This document shows, one piece after another, positions 9,286 through 18,689 of a stretch of 64,000 bases of DNA. Source of the DNA: Pseudobdellovibrionaceae bacterium. GTDB lineage: Bacteria > Bdellovibrionota > UBA1018 > UBA6935. The notes below the pieces were generated by a model, which made no database searches, was not told the DNA's origin, and saw only the letters and a program-made list of their open reading frames with translations. Both the position numbers and the translations under genes were made by a program. The stretch spans positions 24,668 to 88,667 of the forward strand of contig PBMP01000006.1 in the NCBI GenBank assembly GCA_002722705.1, in the 5' to 3' direction. Numbering within the stretch: position 1 is the stretch's first letter; the number at the start of each line of letters is the position of its first letter.

Positions 9286-10634
9286 GAATTTCCTCCAACG
9301 GAAATTCGTTCAACGAGAAGGCTAGGAACTCCGACTGAGCCAAAGAGTCGAAAGTCACTTCCAACACTTTGGACATTTTTAAAAACATCTAAAATATTTC
9401 CGGCAACGGCAAATCCTTTCACTGGTTGAGTGAGTTTTCCTTTTTCAATGAGGATTCCTGATGCTCCAAGAGAGAAGTCTCCTGTAATTGGGTTTGCAGT
9501 ATGGAGCCCCATGAGATCGGTAATTAAAATTCCTTTTTCGATCGTACCAATCCAGTCTTCTTTTGTTTCTGATCCGGGTTGAATGAGGAGGTTTCTTGTT
9601 CCAATCGACGGAGCTGACTTAATCCCTCTAGAAGTACAGCCGGAAGGGGTTTTGGAAAGTTTGTTTGCATAGTGAAGGTCGTAAAGGTAGGAGGTGAGAA
9701 CGCCATCTTCAATTAAGGGAAGTATTTGTGATGGAGTGCCTTCGGCATCGAATGGAGCAGTGTCATAGCCACCTTCATAAAGCCCATTCATTTCCATTTT
9801 TATTTTTTTTGAAAAAATCTGCCCTCCTTGTTTTTTTGCAAGAAGGCTTCTTCCTTTTTCAATGTTTTCTATTGAGAAACTCGAAGCCATAAATCCGACT
9901 AAACTTGAGACCACATCATTTCTAAAAATAGCAGGACAAGTCATTGTCGGTGCTTGTGACGCTCCTAGGAGTTCTAGAGCACTATCTGCAGCTTCTTTTG
10001 CTACAAAATCAAAGTCAACCTGATCAAAATGGGTATGAAAATCAAAGCCACCCCCCATTTGTTGGTCGTCTCCGGTTCCTGCTTTTGCAAGTACACTTGC
10101 AGAGAAGAGGGATCCTTCGAATCCAATTTGGTTTCCTAAGTGGTCTTGCATTCCTACTTCGTATTCAACTTCTTTAAAGTTTGCGGTTCTCACTCCTGAG
10201 ATTCTAGAGTCTATCGCGCGGGTTTTTTTCTCTAAATGAATTGCTTGTTGGATTTTTTCTTCTGTTGATCGACTCAGTCCGTGATCATCTTTGAGTTGGA
10301 GAGAAGGGTAAGAATGGTCTTTAAAGTTTTGAAATCCTAGATGAGATTTTTCAGGAATGTATTTTGCAATTTCTTTTGCTTTTTCAATGGTAGACCGAAT
10401 CGATGATTCGGTCATTTCAGTGGTGTAACTAAATCCCATTTTTCCTTGTGAAAGAATTCGGATTGAAAGTCCTTGATCGGTTGCTTGGGTAAAAGAATCC
10501 GTGTGTCCGTCTTTACACTCAATTGAGAGTTTTTTTACTTTTTCAAAATAAATTTCAAAAGGATCAGCTGTTTGTTTTTTGGCTTCTTTCCCTGCGAAGT
10601 CCAAAATTTCTGACGAATTTATTGGCTGTGTCAT
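9282..10634 (-). CDS. pmbA: TldD/PmbA family protein, PmbA (TldE) subunit
   Basis: 450 residues. TldD/TldE form a heterodimeric metalloprotease that trims unfolded peptides (microcin B17 maturation, CcdA turnover in E. coli). TldE (PmbA) lacks the metal site, and this protein has no HExxxH motif, which fits the PmbA side. Recognisable stretches are SGCTSRGIKS, GLHTANPITGDFSLGASG (compare TGDYSRGASG in PmbA) and AVAGNILDVFKNV near the C-terminus. AAAAGGAGAG precedes the ATG. It is first in the operon with the PP2C phosphatase (4-base overlap) and the M23 peptidase. The TldD partner is not in the window. The promoter lies in the 203-base gap shared with the divergent prkA. Confidence 0.92.
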   Translation of the reverse strand: MTQPINSSEILDFAGKEAKKQTADPFEIYFEKVKKLSIECKDGHTDSFTQATDQGLSIRILSQGKMGFSYTTEMTESSIRSTIEKAKEIAKYIPEKSHLGFQNFKDHSYPSLQLKDDHGLSRSTEEKIQQAIHLEKKTRAIDSRISGVRTANFKEVEYEVGMQDHLGNQIGFEGSLFSASVLAKAGTGDDQQMGGGFDFHTHFDQVDFDFVAKEAADSALELLGASQAPTMTCPAIFRNDVVSSLVGFMASSFSIENIEKGRSLLAKKQGGQIFSKKIKMEMNGLYEGGYDTAPFDAEGTPSQILPLIEDGVLTSYLYDLHYANKLSKTPSGCTSRGIKSAPSIGTRNLLIQPGSETKEDWIGTIEKGILITDLMGLHTANPITGDFSLGASGILIEKGKLTQPVKGFAVAGNILDVFKNVQSVGSDFRLFGSVGVPSLLVERISVGGNS

Positions 10635-10721
10635 CTACTCTCCTTTTTACCTGGGATAACGATATGTTATGCTCTCCTAGCGTAGCTGTGTCTGAGCAGG
10701 GTTGCAAGCTTTTGATCCGTG

Positions 10722-10777
10722 GTGTCTAAAAAATGACACTTTCAAAATCTGAGATTTTGCCCAGTCAGTGCTATTAT
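10722..10777 (+). promoter_or_regulatory. Candidate prkA promoter with overlapping palindromic operator
   Basis: An extended -10 element, TGCTATTAT, has its hexamer TATTAT at 10772-10777. The -35 region 17-18 bases upstream falls in the centre of a perfect 17-bp palindrome, CAAAATCT-G-AGATTTTG, at 10743-10759. Just upstream a second inverted repeat, GTGTC-N8-GACAC, spans 10722-10739. The arrangement is what a repressor or activator site on the prkA promoter would look like. The leader would be about 54 bases and contains a 6-bp hairpin ACCTTT/AAAGGT (10793-10809). AAGGAG precedes the start by eight bases. Confidence 0.45.
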
Positions 10778-10837
10778 TATAGAGGGAGATGGACCTTTTA
10801 TTGAAAGGTTTAAAACGGACGACAAGGAGAAACGATC

Positions 10838-12913
10838 ATGTCTTCGAGCAAAGATTGGATTAATGAACTCAGTGGTGGAAAAAAAGTAGCGGAATACCAA
10901 GATTTGTATTGGGAGGGGTCTTTCAATGAATACTTGGACCTGGTCCGAGAGAATCCACTCATCTGTAGAAATGCGTTTCAACGGATGTATGACATGATCA
11001 TTGGGTATGGGACTTCAACCTATACTGAGTACAAAAAAAATATTACCCATTACAAATTTTTTGATGATGAAATTGAAAACGGAAAAGATGCAGTTTTTGG
11101 TTTAGATGTAAGCTTGATGAAGCTTGTGAATTTTTTAAAGTCTGCAGCTTATGGGTATGGAACTGAAAAAAGAGTCCTTCTTCTTCATGGTCCTGTTGGG
11201 TCTGCAAAGTCCACTATTGCAAGAATGTTAAAGAAGGGGACAGAGCACTACTCGAGGACTGAAGAGGGGGCTTTGTACACGTTTAAGTGGGTTGATCCTG
11301 AAGGAAAAATTAAAGAAATTTTAGGAGGACAACCAGAAATGGTTTCTCCGATGCACGAAGATCCCTTGAAACTGATTCCTCACGAGTATCGAAATAAGCT
11401 TGTTGAAGAGATGATGAAGGGTAAAAAAAGTGAATATAAACTTGAGATCAAAGGTGAGTTAGATCCTGCAAGTCGATATGTTCAAAGAGAGTTAATGAAA
11501 CTCTATGAAGGGGATTGGAAAAAAGTGATGGAGCATGTTCGTGTTTATCGAATGCTCATCTCGGAAAAAGATCGAGTTGGAATTGGAACATTTCAACCAA
11601 AAGATGAAAAAAACCAAGATTCTACCGAACTCACTGGAGATATTAATTATCGAAAGATTGCTCTTTATGGTTCAGATTCTGATCCAAGAGCATTTAATTT
11701 TGATGGGGAATTTAACGTTGCAAACCGAGGAATGATTGAATTCATTGAGGTATTAAAACTAGATGTGGCCTTTTTGTACGATCTTCTTGGTGCTTCACAA
11801 GAACATAAAATTAAGCCGAAAAAATTTCCACAAACGGACATTGATCAAGTCATTATCGGTCATACAAACGAACCTGAGTTTCGAAAACTTCAAAATAATG
11901 AATTTATGGAAGCACTTCGAGATCGAACGGTGAAGATTGATATTCCTTACATTACTAAGCTTCATCGAGAAATTAAAATCTATGAAAAAGATTTTAATGC
12001 CGAGAGAATTCGAGGAATTCACATTGCTCCTCACACTCTTGAGGTTGCAGCGATGTGGGCAATTTTAACTCGTTTAGAGAAACCTAAAAAAGCCAATATC
12101 TCTCTTCTTCAAAAGTTAAAACTTTATGATGGAAAGACGCTGACTGGGTATACAGAAGATAATGTTAAAGAACTGAGAAAAGAAGCGATGAGAGAAGGAT
12201 TAGATGGAATTTCTCCTCGTTATGTTCAAGATAAAATTTCAAATGCGCTAGTAAGTGAAAAAAGTGGACCGGTAAAATCTTTGAATCCATTTATGGTCAT
12301 GAATGAACTTGAAAGTGGGCTCAAACATCACGCACTCATTACGAGTGACGACAAAAGAGGGGATTATCGTGAGCTTCTTTCTGTAGTGAAACAAGAGTAT
12401 GAAGATATCGTTAAAAACGAAGTTCAAAGAGCAATCTCTGCTGACGAGGATGCAATTTCTACTCTGTGTGCAAACTATATTGATAACGTCAAAGCATATA
12501 CTCAAAAAGAGAAGGTACAAAATAAGTACACCGGTCAGTTTGAGGAGCCAGATGAGCGGTTGATGAGATCAATTGAAGAAAAAATTGATATCAGTGATGC
12601 ACGAAAAGAAGACTTTAGGCGTGAGATCATGAACTATATTGGGGCACTTGCGATTGAAGGAAAACAGTTTGATTACAAAACAAACGAAAGACTTCATAAG
12701 GCACTGGAGTTGAAACTTTTTGAAGATCAAAAGGATTCAATCAAACTTACAAGTTTAGTTTCTAATGTTGTAGATAAAGCAACTCAAGAGAAAATTGATG
12801 TCGTAAAATCTCGTTTAATTAACCAATTTGGATATTGCGAGATTTCAGCAACGGATGTTCTTAACTATGTCGCTAGTATCTTCGCCAGAGGCGATGTAAA
12901 GAAATCCAACTAG
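10838..12913 (+). CDS. prkA: PrkA family serine protein kinase (YeaG)
   Basis: Cytosolic AAA-type protein with kinase or ATPase activity. It is 691 residues, slightly longer than the E. coli and B. subtilis forms (~630-645). The P-loop GPVGSAKST is at 118-126 in the AAA domain. The motif [26 protein letters not shown] that follows is highly conserved in this family, and the C-terminal third is the PrkA-specific kinase-like region. PrkA is linked to sporulation in Bacillus and to starvation and nitrogen stress in enterobacteria. Here it is first of prkA-yeaH-spoVR, with 10 bases to yeaH, a widely conserved trio. There is no spore gene nearby, so a stationary-phase or stress role is more likely (inference). 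Confidence 0.96.
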   Translation: MSSSKDWINELSGGKKVAEYQDLYWEGSFNEYLDLVRENPLICRNAFQRMYDMIIGYGTSTYTEYKKNITHYKFFDDEIENGKDAVFGLDVSLMKLVNFLKSAAYGYGTEKRVLLLHGPVGSAKSTIARMLKKGTEHYSRTEEGALYTFKWVDPEGKIKEILGGQPEMVSPMHEDPLKLIPHEYRNKLVEEMMKGKKSEYKLEIKGELDPASRYVQRELMKLYEGDWKKVMEHVRVYRMLISEKDRVGIGTFQPKDEKNQDSTELTGDINYRKIALYGSDSDPRAFNFDGEFNVANRGMIEFIEVLKLDVAFLYDLLGASQEHKIKPKKFPQTDIDQVIIGHTNEPEFRKLQNNEFMEALRDRTVKIDIPYITKLHREIKIYEKDFNAERIRGIHIAPHTLEVAAMWAILTRLEKPKKANISLLQKLKLYDGKTLTGYTEDNVKELRKEAMREGLDGISPRYVQDKISNALVSEKSGPVKSLNPFMVMNELESGLKHHALITSDDKRGDYRELLSVVKQEYEDIVKNEVQRAISADEDAISTLCANYIDNVKAYTQKEKVQNKYTGQFEEPDERLMRSIEEKIDISDARKEDFRREIMNYIGALAIEGKQFDYKTNERLHKALELKLFEDQKDSIKLTSLVSNVVDKATQEKIDVVKSRLINQFGYCEISATDVLNYVASIFARGDVKKSN

Positions 12914-12923
12914 GAGGTCTCCT

Positions 12924-14036
12924 TTGTGGAATATAAAAAGGGATCATGCTCGATTTAGAGAAATCGTTAAGGGAAAAATAAAAAGAGACTTAAAGAAGTA
13001 CATTAAGAATGGAGAGATGATTGTTCGTCGCGGAAAAGATCAAGTCTCTATTCCCATGCCTCAAATTGAAACCCCACGTTTTCGGTTTGGTCAAAACCAA
13101 GGCGGAGCAGGACAGGGGGAGGGGAAACCCGGAGATCCAATTGGACCGGCTCAGCCTGGACAAGGAGAACCAGGTCAGGGGCAAGCAGGAAATGAACCAG
13201 GACAACATGAGCTCGAGGTCGATTTAACTCTTCAGGAACTTGCAGAGATTCTGGGAGAAGAATTGGAGCTTCCTCGTATTGAGCCTCGAGGAAAGAAATC
13301 GGTTAAATCCAAGGTCGATAAATATACAAACATTGCAAGTCAAGGTCCTGATTCTTTAAAGCATTTCAAAAGAACGTTTAAAGAGGCTTTGAAGCGACAA
13401 GTTTCTTCTGGAACTTACAATCCAGATAATCCGATTATTGTTCCGCGCAAAGGAGATATGCGTTTTCGGTCATGGAAATCAGATGTTCAGTATGAAAACT
13501 CAGCGGTGATTATTTACATGATGGATGTTTCTGGTTCTATGGGCGAAGAACAAAAAGAAATTGTTCGTACAGAGGCTTTTTGGATCGATACTTGGCTTCG
13601 TTCTCAATACAAAGGAATTGAGACTCGTTATATTATTCACGATGCAAGTGCGAGAGAAGTAGATGAAGAAACTTTTTTTAGAACTCGAGAATCAGGTGGA
13701 ACGCTGATTAGTTCAGCCTATCAGCTTTGTCAAAAAATGATAGAAAAAGAGTACTCACCGACAGAGTGGAATATCTATCCTTTTCATTTTTCAGATGGAG
13801 ATAATTGGTCTGGAGAAGATACGCGGTTGTGTATGAAGCTTTTAGAAGATTACTTAATTCCTGCAAGTAATGTTTTTTGTTATGGCCAGGTAGAGTCTCG
13901 GTATGGCTCAGGTCAATTTTATAAAGATCTTATTGAGAATTTTGGTGAGTCTCATGAGGAAGTGATTTTATCTCGTATTGAAAACAAAGATGGAATTTTA
14001 AATTCCATAAAAGACTTTTTAGGGCGAGGAAAGTAG
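12924..14036 (+). CDS. yeaH: DUF444 / UPF0229 protein YeaH, VWA-domain partner of PrkA
   Basis: 370 residues. The start is a TTG, chosen because AGGAGG lies six bases upstream and no other in-frame start is close. A basic N-terminus is followed by a Gly/Gln/Pro-rich linker (~57-95) typical of the family. The C-terminal half is von Willebrand A-like, with the metal-ion-dependent adhesion motif DVSGSM at 201-206 and [12 protein letters not shown] further on. The biochemical role is unknown; it is consistently encoded between the kinase PrkA and SpoVR. The gap to spoVR is five bases, so the three genes form one operon. Confidence 0.93.
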   Translation: MWNIKRDHARFREIVKGKIKRDLKKYIKNGEMIVRRGKDQVSIPMPQIETPRFRFGQNQGGAGQGEGKPGDPIGPAQPGQGEPGQGQAGNEPGQHELEVDLTLQELAEILGEELELPRIEPRGKKSVKSKVDKYTNIASQGPDSLKHFKRTFKEALKRQVSSGTYNPDNPIIVPRKGDMRFRSWKSDVQYENSAVIIYMMDVSGSMGEEQKEIVRTEAFWIDTWLRSQYKGIETRYIIHDASAREVDEETFFRTRESGGTLISSAYQLCQKMIEKEYSPTEWNIYPFHFSDGDNWSGEDTRLCMKLLEDYLIPASNVFCYGQVESRYGSGQFYKDLIENFGESHEEVILSRIENKDGILNSIKDFLGRGK

Positions 14037-14041
14037 GGCGA

Positions 14042-15547
14042 ATGAGTTTAGAGACGGACATTGCTCACTGGCAAACTGTTATTGAAAAATATGCTCGAGA
14101 AGAAGGGCTTGATTTCTTTGATACGATTTTTGAACTTGTAGATTCTGAGCAAATTAATTCGCTCGCTGCATTTGGAGGATTTCCAGTTCGGTATCCGCAT
14201 TGGCGGTTTGGGATGGATTATGATCAGCTTTCCAAAGGTTATACCTGGGGAATGCAAAAAATTTATGAAATGGTAATTAATACAGATCCTTCATATGCCT
14301 ATTTAGTTCGCTCTAATAGTATGACTGATCATAAAATGGTCATGGCTCACGTCTACGGACATGTTGATTTTTTTAAAAATAACTATTGGTTTTCTAAAAC
14401 GAATAGAAAAATGCTGGATCGAATGGCAAATAATGCAGTTCGAGTCAGGGAAATGATGGAAACTTATGGCCAAGAGAAGGTGGAAAGCTTTATTGACTGT
14501 TGTCTTGCTTTAGAGAACCTCATTGATCCTGAACTTCCATTTCAAGAAAATAAAAAAGAAGACCAGACTCAAAATGAAAATCCGGATGGTAAACTCAGAG
14601 TTGATCGACCTTATATGGAGAAGTTTATTAATCCAAAAGACTTTGTAGAATCTCAGAGAAAGAGAATTCGAGAAGAAAAAGAAAAACAAAAAAAGATTCC
14701 TCCTGAACCTCAAAAAGATATTCTTTTGTTTCTTATGAATTATGCTCCTTTGGAGAAGTGGGAACATGATTGTCTTCGAATTATTCGAGAAGAAGCCTAT
14801 TATTTTGTCCCGCAGATGCAAACAAAAATCATGAATGAAGGATGGGCTTCTTATTGGCATTCAAAATTAATGACTGAAAAAATCATGACTGATGATGAGG
14901 TGATTGATTTTGCTGACCGGCACTCGGGTACGATGGCTTCTGCACCCGGCCAAATCAATCCTTATAAATTAGGGATTGAACTATTTAGAGATATTGAAGA
15001 TCGATGGAATCGAGGTGCTTTTGGAAAAGAGTATGAAGATTGTGACGATCTTGTGATGAAAGCCAATTGGGATAAAAAGCTCGGAAAAGGAAGAGAAAAG
15101 ATCTTTGAGGTCAGAAAAGTCTATAATGATCTCACTTTTATTGATGCCTACTTAACTCCAGAATTTGTTGAAAGACAAAAACTCTACACCTATGAGTTTA
15201 ATCGAAGAACCAATCAGTATGAAATTGTTGATCGAGATTTTCATAACATTAAAGAAAAGTTACTGGCAGGTCTGACAAATAGAGGACAACCTTTTATTTA
15301 TGTTGAAGAGGGAAACTTTGAGAATCGAGGAGAGCTTTTGCTCTGGCACAAGCACCAAGGGGTAGATCTAGATACCAAATGGGCAAGTGAGACCCTTCGG
15401 TCGTTAGAGAGAATTTGGAGACGTCCTGTGAACATTCGAACGACTATTGAAAAACAAGGTAAGTACCTTCGAGTAGAGCAGGGCTCTTACTCTGAGAAGC
15501 TTTTTAATTCGAATAATTCTTCCAAAGAACAGGCAGGGGAGCGATAG
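14042..15547 (+). CDS. spoVR: SpoVR family protein (YcgB)
   Basis: 501 residues, the usual length. SpoVR proteins are cytosolic, affect spore cortex formation in B. subtilis and are found in many non-sporulating Proteobacteria next to prkA and yeaH. Recognisable stretches include FPVRYPHWRFGMDYDQL near residues 48-64, MAHVYGHVDFFKNN, and NEGWASYWHSKLM with DRHSGTMASAPGQINPYKLG, all typical of the family. The molecular activity is unknown. It closes the prkA operon. The final 44 bases overlap the convergent pseudouridine synthase gene. Confidence 0.95.
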   Translation: MSLETDIAHWQTVIEKYAREEGLDFFDTIFELVDSEQINSLAAFGGFPVRYPHWRFGMDYDQLSKGYTWGMQKIYEMVINTDPSYAYLVRSNSMTDHKMVMAHVYGHVDFFKNNYWFSKTNRKMLDRMANNAVRVREMMETYGQEKVESFIDCCLALENLIDPELPFQENKKEDQTQNENPDGKLRVDRPYMEKFINPKDFVESQRKRIREEKEKQKKIPPEPQKDILLFLMNYAPLEKWEHDCLRIIREEAYYFVPQMQTKIMNEGWASYWHSKLMTEKIMTDDEVIDFADRHSGTMASAPGQINPYKLGIELFRDIEDRWNRGAFGKEYEDCDDLVMKANWDKKLGKGREKIFEVRKVYNDLTFIDAYLTPEFVERQKLYTYEFNRRTNQYEIVDRDFHNIKEKLLAGLTNRGQPFIYVEEGNFENRGELLLWHKHQGVDLDTKWASETLRSLERIWRRPVNIRTTIEKQGKYLRVEQGSYSEKLFNSNNSSKEQAGER

Positions 15548-16400
15548 CTTCAATGATTTTTCCTTTCCATTCAATTCGAATGGATTCGGCATGAAGTGCT
15601 AAGCCCAAAGGGTGAGGAGTTCCATACTTTGTATCTCCAACAATTGGACAGTCTAAAGCTTTTAAGTGAGCTCTGATTTGATGTCTGACTCCTGTTAAAA
15701 TTTGAATGCGTAGATCCATGAAGTCATTTTGTTCGTCGACCTTCTCTTGGATCCAAGTGACCGCTTCTTGTGGGTATCCTCGGTATTTAGTGACTTTAGC
15801 ATCTGTAAGCACCACCATTTTTCCTTTAAGGTGATTGTGATGTGCCATTTCCCATGTGATTTCTAAAGGAAGTGGTGGAAGATCATGAGCAGGAGTCCAT
15901 GCACGATACATTTTTTGTACCTGGTCAGTTTTTAGAAAATCTCGTAGAGAAACTTGTGTATCTTGATCTTTTGCAAAAATCAGGACTCCTGTGGTTTCCA
16001 CATCTAGACGATGGACGAGACCCGACTCGTTTTCATCATCTTGAAAATAAGGGTGATTAAAATTTTCTCGAATAAAATGAATACATGAGGCTTGATCAAA
16101 AGGATCATTTGGAAGGCAGGGAAGGTTTTTCGGTTTATTGATAATGAGTAAATCATTATCTTCAAAAAGAACTTCTATCGTTGGAAATGAAGTTCGAAGT
16201 ATTTGAATACCAATCGTATGAGTTCCACTTTTTAAAATTTTTTTAGCAGAAAGAGTTTCGTTGTTCATAAAGACTCTTTTTTGGTCAAAGAGTCTTTTTA
16301 GCGCACGTTTGGAGACTTGTCCTTCAAGAGAGCGAAGTAATGCTTTTTCGGAGACCAGGTCTTCGGTGAGTGTCAGTTTCATTTCATGTAGGTATTCCAT
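15504..16400 (-). CDS. RluA family pseudouridine synthase
   Basis: Converts specific uridines in rRNA or tRNA to pseudouridine in the cytosol. 298 residues. There is an N-terminal S4-like region (~12-60), then the catalytic motif HRLDVETTGVLIFAK with D133 as the catalytic Asp, and the C-terminal VRHQIRAHLKALDCPIVGDTKYG, both diagnostic of RluA/RluC/RluD enzymes. The exact RNA target cannot be read from sequence. The ATG shares its A with the upstream lipoprotein stop (TAATG), so translation is coupled to an apparently unrelated gene. The 3' end overlaps spoVR by 44 bases. Confidence 0.93.
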   Translation of the reverse strand: MEYLHEMKLTLTEDLVSEKALLRSLEGQVSKRALKRLFDQKRVFMNNETLSAKKILKSGTHTIGIQILRTSFPTIEVLFEDNDLLIINKPKNLPCLPNDPFDQASCIHFIRENFNHPYFQDDENESGLVHRLDVETTGVLIFAKDQDTQVSLRDFLKTDQVQKMYRAWTPAHDLPPLPLEITWEMAHHNHLKGKMVVLTDAKVTKYRGYPQEAVTWIQEKVDEQNDFMDLRIQILTGVRHQIRAHLKALDCPIVGDTKYGTPHPLGLALHAESIRIEWKGKIIEAIAPLPVLWKNYSN

Positions 16401-18670
16401 TAGTAGTTAGGAATACCACATTGTTGGGCAGAAAGGGGACTGGGTTCGAGATGGGCCTCTGGATTTCCAACCGTGACAGCGACAGCCCCTGCCTGACAGC
16501 ATCGATTTGATAAATTTTCTCCAGAAGGGTTGAGACCCTCTTTTCCAAGACCACCGTCATAAGTGACCGTACAGTAATAACTATTGATTGCATCTTGTTT
16601 ACTTAAATTGGTCATATCACCATAATCCCTGATCATTGCTTCGACATCAGTTTCTTCGGCAAGAAGAGGGTATTTTGCAGTACTGAGAGAGCCTGCGTTG
16701 ACGACTGTTCGGTCACACTCAGCTCCAAAAGCCCCCAGATGATAATTGTCAGGTTCTGTAGCCGTACATGCTCCACTAATGCTTTGTTTAGATACGTGTG
16801 AGGTCCAAATTTTTATTCCACCACCGTTGTATCCTAAATTAAGCGGGTCTAACAATTCAGTTGATACATTTTGAGTAGGATAACTTTCAGCACAGTATCC
16901 CATATCACCTGAAACGGGGTGTCTGGCAAAGTGTAGAGGAGCGTCGATAAATGGATCTGCCAACGGAGCACATGCTTGAAACGAAGTATCTTCTACATAC
17001 TGTGGATACCATGCCTTTTGAGGTCGAACCCAGACTTCTTCGAGTGGAAGATTGATTGCAGCTGATCCATTATAAACATCGATTCCTACTTGATAGTTTC
17101 TTGTATTATCGATTCCAGCAGTCCCATAAACATCTGTTGAAGCGGATGTAGATAGATAAACTCCTGTTGGGTTTTCTTGGTCATATTCAACAAGAGGGAA
17201 GGTGACTGCACAAGAGTTGACTCCTGCAGCTAAGTTTCCAAAAATATCTCGATTTGGAAAATGAATTCCATCAACATTGATTCCCAAGTCGTTTGCACTC
17301 ATTAAAGGAGAATTGGTTGCATGATAGATATTCGGATTTGATTGATCTGGGTGACCTTTGAGATTGTATGCAAAATTACAAGGTTTAGGTCCTGTCATTG
17401 TAAATGGAGTAAAGGGGTCAACAGAGTTTACCGGACGATCCAAAACGTAGACCGTATCAATTGCATTTCCTTGTTGTACAATACTTCCACTGGCTTGAAA
17501 ATGTGGAGGATATTGAGCTACAAATCTTCTGAGCCTAAAAGTAAAACGAATGATTCCATCAGAATCTAAAAAGTGAGGACAAGTTCCGTTTGAATTTGGT
17601 TTTAAAGCATATCCGAGACATTTTTTTGAAATAGAATTCGAGTTTGCTGCAGAGGAGCTTCCAGTGAAACATGAAGTGGAGTCACTGGTACTATCTCCAG
17701 CAAGTCCAAGTACGGAAGGAGATTCTACTCCTACAGAGAAATCTTCTCCAGGTGAGTTTGCAAGCGCAAAAGTCGCATCAAGAGGCCATGGAGAACCCTC
17801 GACTCCGGGAGCGGTTCCTCCGGCAATCGGTTCTAAAACTCTAGGACAGAAATAGTTTTCGTTTTCGTTGTTGTATCCACCCATATCGCTTTTGATATAA
17901 AGATTGTAATAATAGCTCTGTGCAGAAGGACCAAAGTCATTATCAGTAATGACATCTTCACATCCTGATCCGTTGTTTTCATGGGTGCAGAACTGAGTTC
18001 CTAAAAGTACGTTTTTAGTCTCATTGGTTTCGGTATTGGTTTCAGCTTTGACTTTACTTTTTAAGGTCAGTCCTTTTTGTACTTTTTCAAAGCAGCTGTA
18101 GCGTTTAATATTTGTAAACGCTCTTCCTTCCGAATCAAAAAAATCCCCACTCCCACCGTCATTTCCTTTAAAAATTTGATATTTATTAGTTACGGTAAAG
18201 CCAGAGTTATTTCCCGTTTGTGGAACTAAGGTCACTTTGACGGCAGTACCATCTGCAATTTCACTGGTATAAACACTTGGCGTTTCACATTCTACAGAGT
18301 AATTATCAACAGTCGTTGCTGTTGAAGTGGTTGACCGATTAATCGGAACTACGTTTCCATTGTTGGTATTGATTTCAGTCCATTCATATTGACAAGAACA
18401 GAGTTTGGATCCAGTATCACAATAGTTTGGAGTCAGTTCAGCAGTACTGGTTGCAATATTAAAAAAGATTTGTGTGACTGAGCTTCCTGCATTATTAATA
18501 GTCGCATTTGAAATGGTAAACGAAGCCCCTGTATTTTCTACTACTGTAGCGGTTGTTGAATCAGAAGAGCTGGTCGTATTAAAAGTCGCAGTTCCGTGAT
18601 TAGAAAAACATCCAGTCAAGCTAGTTGTAGCGAAGAGAAGTAAAAGTGTTGCTTGATATACGTACCGCAA
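16400..18670 (-). CDS. Large lipoprotein, paralog of its upstream neighbour (lipoprotein D)
   Basis: 756 residues with a lipoprotein signal: MRYVYQATLLLLFATTSLTG then Cys20, lipobox SLTGC. The start is TTG with AAGGAG seven bases upstream. The mature part is Ser/Thr/Asn-rich with many Cys, and no catalytic motif is recognised. It is related to the preceding gene: both have a CxCEY/CQYEW stretch near the N-terminus, a V/IKRYSC-type motif after an aromatic segment, PFTPFT in the middle or end, and a terminal CGI. It is probably anchored in the outer membrane facing the periplasm or cell surface. It is last in the lipoprotein cluster, with 19 bases to the gene before and TAATG coupling to the RluA-type gene after. 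Function unknown. Confidence 0.82.
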   Translation of the reverse strand: MRYVYQATLLLLFATTSLTGCFSNHGTATFNTTSSSDSTTATVVENTGASFTISNATINNAGSSVTQIFFNIATSTAELTPNYCDTGSKLCSCQYEWTEINTNNGNVVPINRSTTSTATTVDNYSVECETPSVYTSEIADGTAVKVTLVPQTGNNSGFTVTNKYQIFKGNDGGSGDFFDSEGRAFTNIKRYSCFEKVQKGLTLKSKVKAETNTETNETKNVLLGTQFCTHENNGSGCEDVITDNDFGPSAQSYYYNLYIKSDMGGYNNENENYFCPRVLEPIAGGTAPGVEGSPWPLDATFALANSPGEDFSVGVESPSVLGLAGDSTSDSTSCFTGSSSAANSNSISKKCLGYALKPNSNGTCPHFLDSDGIIRFTFRLRRFVAQYPPHFQASGSIVQQGNAIDTVYVLDRPVNSVDPFTPFTMTGPKPCNFAYNLKGHPDQSNPNIYHATNSPLMSANDLGINVDGIHFPNRDIFGNLAAGVNSCAVTFPLVEYDQENPTGVYLSTSASTDVYGTAGIDNTRNYQVGIDVYNGSAAINLPLEEVWVRPQKAWYPQYVEDTSFQACAPLADPFIDAPLHFARHPVSGDMGYCAESYPTQNVSTELLDPLNLGYNGGGIKIWTSHVSKQSISGACTATEPDNYHLGAFGAECDRTVVNAGSLSTAKYPLLAEETDVEAMIRDYGDMTNLSKQDAINSYYCTVTYDGGLGKEGLNPSGENLSNRCCQAGAVAVTVGNPEAHLEPSPLSAQQCGIPNY

Positions 18671-18689
18671 AATAGTTCTCCTTTAGAAA

